Assembly (NCBI GenBank): GCA_028709105.1
Contig: JAQVYD010000029.1
Coordinates: forward strand, 1-11,834
Source of the DNA: Clostridia bacterium
GTDB lineage: Bacteria; Bacillota; Peptococcia; DRI-13; DTU073
Length of the DNA: 11,834 bases
Direction of reading: 5' to 3'
A program made the position numbers and the translations under genes. This document shows positions 6,790 to 11,834 of this stretch, piece by piece (within the stretch, counting starts at the first letter, position 1; every line of letters begins with the position of its first letter). The notes beneath the pieces were generated by a model. That model worked only from the letters and a program-made list of their open reading frames with translations. It was not told the origin of the DNA and did not search any database.

Positions 6790-6821
6790 GTAGAGCTGAA
6801 ATTATTTAACTCCAGCTCTAC
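6790..6821 (-). terminator. Terminator after the RuBisCO-like gene
   Basis: A perfect 9-bp stem (GTAGAGCTG at 6790-6798 with CAGCTCTAC at 6813-6821) with a 14-base loop. On the minus strand it is followed by TTTGCTAATCTTTTTG, a T-rich but interrupted tail. It lies about 60 bp after the stop codon and separates the RuBisCO-like gene from the aldolase gene. Confidence 0.7.
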
Positions 6822-6880
6822 AACCATTTACAAGAAGTCACCGTTTTCTATTTTTCTATTTAAGCACTCTTGCTGTGTAA

Positions 6881-8197
6881 TTACTTTTTCAAATCGAAGA
6901 TATTCTTTTCACCATAAACGCCCCAGGCATCAATAGCACCTTTCAATTCTTTGTTCGCAGGATCTTCACAAGCTTCTCTTAAGGTCGCACCCTTCATTAC
7001 GGCATCAATACCTTGCCTGAAAGCTTTCCCACCGGCAACAGTACCCATGGGGTGACCAATGACAGCGCCACCGGCAGCAATAATAACATCTTTACCAAAT
7101 TTATTAATTAATTCTTCAATATGCCCCTGAGTAGTTCCGCCACCAGGCATAGGCATCATCGGTTTAATGTTCTTCCAAGGAGAGAGCATGGCATATGTGG
7201 TGTTAATAAAGGCATCCATACTGAAGGGGAACTTGCCGTAAGGACTTAAGATAATGGCCATATCCATACCGGCTAAACGAGGTAACTTAGCGTTAATAAG
7301 ACCAATCGAAACTCCGGAATAATCGGAAACACACAAACCACCTTGCAGGTCAGTATGTGAAAGAATCGGAACATTGATCTCAGGGTCATCAGCCAACATT
7401 CTTACCGCATCAAGACCTAAGGTCCAAGTGTTAACCATCAAACCATTAGCACCGGCTTCAATAGCCCGTAAAGCATTATCTCTAAGCTTTTCGATTCTGT
7501 CCGTAATATTAAAGGTGTAAATTGTCTTTTCGCCCTTTTCTTCGTCAGCTGCTTTCAGAGCTTTCATTACAGCTTTAACTCGATCAATAAGCGGACAATG
7601 AGCAGGGTCAGCAGTCAATTCGTCGTCTTTAATAATGTCAACACCGCCGAGAGCTACATCGTAAGCCAGTTCAGCAGTCTGTTTTGGGTCTAGACCAATA
7701 CAAGGTTTAATCATGTTATTAACAAGCGGTCTGTCCTGTACACCTAATAAATCACGAATACCTTGCACACCAAATTTTGGCCCTTTAAATTCTTTGAGGA
7801 AGCTTTCAGGGAACTCTAAATCCATCAGTTTTAATTTACCCATATAGGAGATATTTCCCAAAAAAACAGTGAGCATCATGGAGAACCTTGGTCCAAAGTT
7901 TCTTATGGGGAAAGCAATCCTCACTAAAAATTGTCTTTCTTTAACCGATTCCGGCAACTCGCCAATATAAGCGGGCATTTCATAGATTCCCACAACACGG
8001 CCTAAATGTTTTTCCCTAACTTCATGAGTTTCGCCTGGGACTGGAGTCCAAGTACCGGACGACTGTTCAACAGCTACAGCGGTCAAATATTTAACTGATT
8101 CTGCATTACGGTTAGTTTGAACATAGTAGGTAGCAATAGCATACTCATCTCTGTTTAGCCCATCTGGAAACTGCATCAGCAATGGATCAACATACAT
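6881..8197 (-). CDS. RuBisCO-like protein (RuBisCO large-chain superfamily, form IV)
   Basis: 438 residues, full length for the superfamily, with an N-terminal alpha/beta domain (about 20-140) and a C-terminal TIM barrel (about 150-430). Compared with spinach RuBisCO numbering, the carbamate/Mg2+ triad Lys201, Asp203, Glu204 is intact as IIKDDE (Lys190, Asp192, Glu193). Glu60, Thr65 and Trp66 (EQSSGTW, 44-50), Asn123 (Asn115), Lys175 (Lys164), His294 (His281), Lys334 (Lys322), Gly380/381 (Gly353/354) and Gly403/404 (Gly376/377) are also kept. Changed are Lys177 to Cys166, Arg295 to Thr282, His327 to Ile315 and Ser379 to Gly352. Hence it is not a CO2-fixing enzyme. The loss of the Arg295/His327 phosphate site suggests a mono-phosphorylated substrate, with enolisation, isomerisation or decarboxylation as likely chemistry. 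Asn123 is kept, whereas MtnW-type enolases carry Lys there. The AAGGGGG ribosome site suggests high expression. The reaction is unassigned. Confidence 0.92.
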   Translation of the reverse strand: MYVDPLLMQFPDGLNRDEYAIATYYVQTNRNAESVKYLTAVAVEQSSGTWTPVPGETHEVREKHLGRVVGIYEMPAYIGELPESVKERQFLVRIAFPIRNFGPRFSMMLTVFLGNISYMGKLKLMDLEFPESFLKEFKGPKFGVQGIRDLLGVQDRPLVNNMIKPCIGLDPKQTAELAYDVALGGVDIIKDDELTADPAHCPLIDRVKAVMKALKAADEEKGEKTIYTFNITDRIEKLRDNALRAIEAGANGLMVNTWTLGLDAVRMLADDPEINVPILSHTDLQGGLCVSDYSGVSIGLINAKLPRLAGMDMAIILSPYGKFPFSMDAFINTTYAMLSPWKNIKPMMPMPGGGTTQGHIEELINKFGKDVIIAAGGAVIGHPMGTVAGGKAFRQGIDAVMKGATLREACEDPANKELKGAIDAWGVYGEKNIFDLKK

Positions 8198-8231
8198 TTA
8201 TAAAACCCCCTTAAAATTATGTGTAATTGAT

Positions 8232-8237
8232 ATTGTA
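8232..8237 (-). promoter_or_regulatory. Putative -10 box for the RuBisCO-like gene
   Basis: TACAAT on the minus strand is one base off consensus and lies 34 bp before the ATG. No good -35 exists at 16-18 bp; that place is the GGGCCC centre of the palindrome at 8251-8265. The promoter may therefore depend on an activator. A second small inverted repeat, TGATA/TATCA (8228-8244), overlaps the -10. Confidence 0.35.
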
Positions 8238-8250
8238 TCTATCACTTTTC

Positions 8251-8265
8251 TGGCGGGCCCTGCCA
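8251..8265. promoter_or_regulatory. GC-rich palindrome, candidate operator
   Basis: TGGCGGGCCCTGCCA is an imperfect palindrome with only one mismatched pair. It is strikingly GC-rich inside an AT-rich gap. It lies between the sorC-type gene and the RuBisCO-like gene, over the place where the -35 box would be expected for the TACAAT -10 at 8232-8237. It is flanked by T6 upstream and purines downstream on the minus strand, so it does not fit an intrinsic terminator. Binding by the adjacent SorC-type protein is inferred from position only. Confidence 0.4.
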
Positions 8266-8295
8266 AAAAATTATCAGCAAAGTTCGAAAGCATTT

Positions 8296-9294
8296 TTAAT
8301 TTACATCATGTTCATGAAGAAGCGATTTGCCAAGCAGGTAATCAATAATTAAGACATCAACCAAACCGCCTTTTATTGCTGCTCGTACTATCTCCGTTTT
8401 TACTTCACCGGAAGCGATCGTAATCTTTTTTTTAATCTTTTTAAATGTCTCTAAATCAATAGAAATAAGGCGATCTCTTAACTCTGTGTCACATTCCTGC
8501 CCCTCAGCATCAATAAATCTAAGAGCTATATCTCCCACCACATTATGACGTTGTAATTCTGCCAACTCAGGTGGTGCCAAATATTCAGGCTTAGAAAGCA
8601 TCGAATCGAGTTTTGGATAAAATGCCCCCAGACCATTAATAGCAATGGTAATTTTATCAAACATCGTAAAGACCTTTTCGATATTCTTTTCTTTTCTTAT
8701 TGACTGCACTATTTCCGTATTACTCAGTAACCCTTCCGTTAATAACGAATAGTTTCTTCCCCCAAAAGTCATGGCCATCCTAGAGACCAAACTTCTTACA
8801 TCAAGTTCATTCTTACAACAAGAGATACTGCCATGCATCGTCACAAAAGCTGCATTAACCTTCTGACATGGATTCAAATAATGAATCAAATGATACATTG
8901 TTTTGCCCCAAGTTACACCTAAAACATCTTTCTCCGTAATAATGCGTTGAATATACCTAGCCCCTTCCAGAGCGACTAATTTCTTGGTATTAATGGAGCC
9001 ATCTATGTTTAGATTCTCATTAGCATTAATGTTAGTAACCGGAGCAACGATTACATCTCGCAAGTTGTATTTAGTTTTTAACTTTTCTTCAAGTTCTATA
9101 CACTCCAGATAAGGATCCCGAATCACAAACTCAACTATTTTTTCTTCCTTAGCCTTTTTAATCAACCGCGATACTGTCGGAACAGATACATTTAATAAAT
9201 CGGCTATTTTATTTTGTGATTTATCTTCTAAATAATAGAGATAGGCGGCTTTCAGAATTAAAAAAGTGGATTGATTATATACTTCAGCTTCCAA
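8296..9294 (-). CDS. SorC/DeoR-family sugar-binding transcriptional regulator
   Basis: A 332-residue repressor or activator of the SorC type, which binds DNA through an N-terminal HTH and senses a sugar phosphate through a C-terminal domain related to phosphosugar isomerases. The HTH covers about 16-55, with the typical string SQNKIADLLNVSVPTVSRLI (26-45). The effector domain shows LGVTWGKTMYHL (125-136), NGLGAFY (220-226), VVGDIALRFID (252-262) and the closing block ASGEVKTEIVRAAIKGGLVD (294-313). These match the family's GxGWG, GIG, VGDI and K-x-x-AI-x-AAL-x-GG-x-(I/V)D elements, though IIDYLLG (316-322) replaces the usual TDE-x-A. The start is TTG, the only one open. The gene stands alone between the ptsI terminator and the RuBisCO-like gene, 98 bp upstream of the latter, so the obvious target is the leader in that gap. 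The effector is unknown and is probably an intermediate of the RuBisCO-like protein/aldolase pathway. Confidence 0.9.
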   Translation of the reverse strand: MEAEVYNQSTFLILKAAYLYYLEDKSQNKIADLLNVSVPTVSRLIKKAKEEKIVEFVIRDPYLECIELEEKLKTKYNLRDVIVAPVTNINANENLNIDGSINTKKLVALEGARYIQRIITEKDVLGVTWGKTMYHLIHYLNPCQKVNAAFVTMHGSISCCKNELDVRSLVSRMAMTFGGRNYSLLTEGLLSNTEIVQSIRKEKNIEKVFTMFDKITIAINGLGAFYPKLDSMLSKPEYLAPPELAELQRHNVVGDIALRFIDAEGQECDTELRDRLISIDLETFKKIKKKITIASGEVKTEIVRAAIKGGLVDVLIIDYLLGKSLLHEHDVN

Positions 9295-9301
9295 TTCTCC
9301 T

Positions 9302-9307
9302 CACCTC
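9302..9307 (-). promoter_or_regulatory. Ribosome binding site that fixes the TTG start of the sorC-type gene
   Basis: The minus strand has GAGGTG here, seven bases before TTG (9292-9294). An in-frame TGA at 9301-9303 closes the frame upstream, and the next in-frame ATG would remove more than 130 residues including the HTH. TTG is therefore the only sensible start. Confidence 0.75.
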
Positions 9308-9313
9308 ACCTTC

Positions 9314-9342
9314 ATCCTAAAACAATTAAAAACAATTATCAA
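9314..9342 (-). promoter_or_regulatory. Putative sigma-A promoter of the sorC-type gene, with tandem repeat in the spacer
   Basis: On the minus strand a -35 box TTGATA (9337-9342; five of six to consensus) and a -10 box TAGGAT (9314-9319; four of six) are separated by exactly 17 bp. The spacer region is filled by two perfect copies of TAATTGTTTT (9319-9328 and 9329-9338). The -35 overlaps the last bases of the ptsI terminator stem. The repeat could be a regulator site or simple AT-rich filling. Confidence 0.4.
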
Positions 9343-9386
9343 TAAAGAAAGTATTTTCATGCACTGGTGAAAATACTTTCTTTATT
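9341..9386 (-). terminator. Perfect 19-bp stem hairpin after ptsI
   Basis: The arms 9341-9359 and 9368-9386 are exact reverse complements (AATAAAGAAAGTATTTTCA on the plus strand) with an 8-base loop. On the minus strand the right arm ends in a T-rich run and further T-rich sequence follows. The hairpin begins 11 bp after the ptsI stop codon, so it most likely terminates ptsI before sorC. The AT-rich stem is symmetrical, so some action on plus-strand transcripts is possible. Confidence 0.75.
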
Positions 9387-9396
9387 AGCTCTTTAA

Positions 9397-11112
9397 TTAA
9401 CAAAACTCCCCTTGGCTTAACTCCCGAATTTCCTCTGCATTTTCTGCTTTTAAAGCCTTTTGGGCAATGTCCCGGGCCTTTTGATAAGTCAGAGAACGAA
9501 TAATCTTCTTCACCCGAGGGATAGAAGCAGCACTCATGGAAAATTCATCTAACCCTAAACCAAGCAAAATTGGTGTTGCCGTCACATCTCCGGCCATTTC
9601 GCCGCACATTCCTGTCCATTTGCCGGCACGATGCGAAGCATCAATAACATTTTTAATCAACCTTAAAACGGCAGGATGTAACGGTTCATAAAGATGAGAA
9701 ATATGTTCATTCATTCGATCAACAGCAATTGTATATTGGATTAAATCGTTTGTCCCGATACTGAAAAAATCAACTTCCTTGGCTAATAAATCTGCAATCA
9801 CTGCTGCAGCGGGAATTTCTACCATAATGCCCACTTCTAGTTCTCGATCATAGGGAATACCTTGCTGTTCCAAATTATCTTTCACCTGCTGCAGTAAAGC
9901 ATTAGCCTTGCGAATCTCCGTCGCATTAGAAATCATCGGATACATAATCCGCAATTTCCCATAAGCACTGGCCCGCATAATGGCTCGTAATTGTGTCTGT
10001 AAAATATCTTGACGATCCAAACACATCCGAATAGCCCGCCAACCTAAAAAGGGATTTAACTCTTCCGGCATCTCCAGATAAGGTAGTTTCTTATCCCCAC
10101 CAATATCCAGAGTTCTAATAATCACAGAACGAGGAGCCATTGCTTCTGCTACAGCTTTATAAGCCTCGAATTGTTCTTCTTCCGTCGGCAGCTCGGAACG
10201 ATCCATATATAAAAACTCTGTCCGATAAAGACCTATCCCTTCAGCACCATTATTTAAAGCACCGGCACAATCCTTAGGAGTGCCGATATTAGCCGCCAAC
10301 TCTACTTTTCTGGCCTTATCCTTAGTTTCTGCGGGAAGGTCTTTTAGTTGCTTTAATTCTTGCAAATAAGCCTGATATTCCTCTCTCAGTTGTACATAGT
10401 GCTGTAAAGTCTGCTCATCCGGATTTAGATAGACAAAGCCATTATTACCATCCACAATGACGCAATCACCATTATGGGTTTTACTTAATAAATCAACAGT
10501 TCCTACTACTGCCGGAATTTCTAATGACCTCGCCATTATGGCCGTATGAGAAGTTCTACCACCCATCTCTGTAGCAAAAGCCCTCACAAAATCCTTATCC
10601 ATCTGGGCCGTATCAGAAGGGGTTAAATCCTTAGCGATAACAATTACTTCTGCGGAAAGATTGGCCAAGCTCTGCATCGGTATATGAAGAATATTTTTTA
10701 CTAATCTATCTCCGATATCCTTTATATCTGCAGCCCTTTCCCTTAAATACTCATCCTCGATATTTTGAAACATCTCGATATATACTTCTACAACCAAGGT
10801 TAAAGCATATTCGGCTCGAATGGACTCGGCCTTAATCTTATCCCTTATTTCATTAAGAAAGACCTCGTCTTCCAGCATCATGAGGTGAGCATTAAAAATT
10901 TCCGCTTTATCTGTCCCCATCTCTTTTTCTGCTTGCTCTCTGATCTTCTCTAATTGCTCTTTCGCCTCAGCGATAGCTTGATTCAATTTCTTAATTTCTA
11001 CGGCAATTTCTTCCCCAGATATTTTGTTTTTATCAATAAAGATAGGATATTCCTTTAATACATAAGCTTTACCGATTTCAATCCCCGGAGATGCTGCTAT
11101 TCCCTTAATCAT
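9397..11112 (-). CDS. ptsI: PTS enzyme I (phosphoenolpyruvate-protein phosphotransferase)
   Basis: Cytoplasmic first enzyme of the PEP:sugar phosphotransferase system. It takes phosphate from PEP onto a histidine and passes it to HPr. The protein is complete at 571 residues, the usual length. The N-terminal HPr-binding and phospho-His part covers about 1-225, with the active site GGRTSHTAIMAR at 185-196 and His189 as in E. coli. The C-terminal PEP-binding TIM barrel has GLYRTEF (294-300), the metal-binding region VEIPAA (431-436), GTNDLIQY (453-460) and the catalytic Cys in GMCGEMA (Cys503). All key residues are present, so the enzyme should be active. The ATG at 11110-11112 follows a strong AGGGGGGA ribosome site. 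It is not next to ptsH as in many genomes; two HPr genes lie about 8 kb further along on the same strand. A weak -10 (TATTAT, 11173-11178) is the only promoter hint, so it may be read through from the dehydrogenase gene. Confidence 0.97.
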   Translation of the reverse strand: MIKGIAASPGIEIGKAYVLKEYPIFIDKNKISGEEIAVEIKKLNQAIAEAKEQLEKIREQAEKEMGTDKAEIFNAHLMMLEDEVFLNEIRDKIKAESIRAEYALTLVVEVYIEMFQNIEDEYLRERAADIKDIGDRLVKNILHIPMQSLANLSAEVIVIAKDLTPSDTAQMDKDFVRAFATEMGGRTSHTAIMARSLEIPAVVGTVDLLSKTHNGDCVIVDGNNGFVYLNPDEQTLQHYVQLREEYQAYLQELKQLKDLPAETKDKARKVELAANIGTPKDCAGALNNGAEGIGLYRTEFLYMDRSELPTEEEQFEAYKAVAEAMAPRSVIIRTLDIGGDKKLPYLEMPEELNPFLGWRAIRMCLDRQDILQTQLRAIMRASAYGKLRIMYPMISNATEIRKANALLQQVKDNLEQQGIPYDRELEVGIMVEIPAAAVIADLLAKEVDFFSIGTNDLIQYTIAVDRMNEHISHLYEPLHPAVLRLIKNVIDASHRAGKWTGMCGEMAGDVTATPILLGLGLDEFSMSAASIPRVKKIIRSLTYQKARDIAQKALKAENAEEIRELSQGEFC

Positions 11113-11196
11113 TACTTTCCCCCCTGGTTTATTACATAAAACTTCTTACACCATTAACTGTTTTTCAGTATAATAATACTTTTTTCCATAAACCTT

Positions 11197-11834
11197 TTAA
11201 TTATCCCAGGGTTTTAAAACTATTTTAATTCCTAATCCTTGTTTGATGATCTTAATACCCTCTTTGATTTTCTTCAAAGGTAAAACATTAGTTACAAATT
11301 TCTCGGAAGGAATTTTCCCATTTTCAATATATTCCAGAGCTTCTTTAAAGGCGTCCGGGACATAAGCGTAAGCCCCAAAAATCGCTATTTCTCGATAATG
11401 AACATCATTGCTGTCTACAGTAATATGGCAGTTGTTTTTAGGCAATCCGCCAAAGAAAATGATTTTACCTCTGGATCGGACAAGTTCAAAGGCTTGTTCC
11501 TGTGTTTTTCCTACCGGATTAGCACAAATTACTACATCAGCACCTAAAGCATTAGTTTCTTTTAAAATTACTTCCTGCAAATTCTCTTTTAATGGATTCA
11601 CAAAAACATCTATTGCCGTAAAGTTTCTAGCAATATCCAAACGGGAATCACTTATTTCAGAAATGATCACCTTTTTCGCTCCTCTGATTTTAGCGACTTC
11701 CGAATGCAAGCAGCCAATGGGGCCTGACCCAATAATAACCACCGTATCGCCTGCTCCAACACCGGCATATTTCTGTGCAGAAATTACCGAGGATAACGTT
11801 TCGGCTAAAGGTGCATATTCAAAAGCCAAATCAG
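11197..11834 (-). CDS. Zinc-type medium-chain alcohol/polyol dehydrogenase, 3' part (5' end outside window)
   Basis: The reading frame is open to the right edge, so about 210 C-terminal residues of a family that is usually near 345 are visible. The TTG at 11827-11829 is only the first possible start codon in view and is not the real start. A Rossmann nucleotide-binding fold is clear: GSGPIG lies about 35 residues in, followed by a second strand ending VIISEISDSR, where the acidic Glu suggests NAD(H) rather than NADP(H). The tail (LPLKKIKEGIKIIKQG) is typical of sorbitol, galactitol and threonine dehydrogenase-like MDR proteins. The family normally has EPL near the start of this part; here it reads APL, so a Glu that helps bind catalytic zinc in sorbitol dehydrogenase seems replaced. 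The catalytic Cys/His zinc ligands lie outside the window. It would oxidise a secondary alcohol of a polyol or sugar acid in the cytoplasm. It is followed after 84 bp by ptsI with no clear terminator between. The substrate is unknown. Confidence 0.85.
   Translation of the reverse strand, partial: DLAFEYAPLAETLSSVISAQKYAGVGAGDTVVIIGSGPIGCLHSEVAKIRGAKKVIISEISDSRLDIARNFTAIDVFVNPLKENLQEVILKETNALGADVVICANPVGKTQEQAFELVRSRGKIIFFGGLPKNNCHITVDSNDVHYREIAIFGAYAYVPDAFKEALEYIENGKIPSEKFVTNVLPLKKIKEGIKIIKQGLGIKIVLKPWDN

Noticed and set aside
6881..8197. Reading the RuBisCO-superfamily gene as true RuBisCO (CO2 fixation).
   Set aside because: Arg295, His327, Lys177 and Ser379 equivalents are replaced and no phosphoribulokinase or small subunit is present.
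6039..8197. Methionine salvage pair MtnW (enolase) and MtnB (dehydratase).
   Set aside because: The RuBisCO-like protein keeps Asn at the 123 position, where MtnW has Lys. No other mtn gene is in the window, and SorC/PTS neighbours do not fit. Not strictly excluded for the aldolase-family gene.
8251..8265. The GC-rich palindrome as an intrinsic terminator for the sorC-type gene or as a sigma-54 promoter.
   Set aside because: No T run follows it on the minus strand (the T run precedes it), and the TGGC is not followed by GC ten bases later.
1..11834. CRISPR arrays, insertion sequences, tRNA/rRNA genes and phage elements.
   Set aside because: I saw no repeat-spacer pattern, transposase, terminal repeats or structured RNA sequence on either strand.

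Overview
This window looks like the genome of an anaerobic, endospore-former-type Bacillota (Clostridia or Negativicutes-like). The evidence is AT-rich DNA (about 40% G+C by eye), purine-rich Shine-Dalgarno sites before nearly every gene, a TTG start, HPr proteins that keep the regulatory Ser46, and a LevR-type sigma-54 activator. I cannot name the genus. Every gene I can support lies on the minus strand, so transcription runs from right to left. No gap exceeds 200 bp.

Right part (11834 to about 8200). The 3' part of a medium-chain alcohol/polyol dehydrogenase enters from the right edge. It is followed by complete ptsI (PTS enzyme I), a long perfect-stem hairpin that acts as a likely terminator, and a SorC-family sugar-responsive regulator with a TTG start.

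Middle (8200 to 4600). A RuBisCO-like protein (form IV) has its own leader, which carries a GC-rich palindrome, and its own terminator. Next come a class II (FucA/AraD-type) aldolase with a TATAAT promoter, then a strong-looking sigma-54 (-24/-12) promoter in front of a small membrane protein translationally coupled to a short-chain dehydrogenase. A hairpin terminator overlaps the dehydrogenase stop codon.

Left part (4600 to 1). A 985-residue LevR-like sigma-54 activator (tandem HTH, AAA+, PRD, EIIA-Man, EIIB-like region, C-terminal EIIA-Fru/Mtl) heads a tight operon: HPr, a small six-cysteine zinc-ribbon-like protein, a four-cysteine DUF2148 protein, and a second HPr. The operon ends in a long hairpin. 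A promoter for a gene outside the window sits at the left edge.

Interpretation (inference). The genes read as a PTS-supervised module for breaking down an uncommon sugar, acid sugar or deoxysugar phosphate. SorC senses a phosphorylated intermediate. The RuBisCO-like protein, class II aldolase and two dehydrogenases process the carbon skeleton. EI and HPr phosphorylate the LevR-like regulator, which in turn would activate the sigma-54 promoter at 6001-6017. No PTS permease (EII), sugar kinase or isomerase is inside the window, so the substrate cannot be assigned from this DNA. The RuBisCO-like protein keeps the metal/carbamate site and one phosphate site but has lost the second phosphate site, which points to a mono-phosphorylated substrate rather than RuBP.
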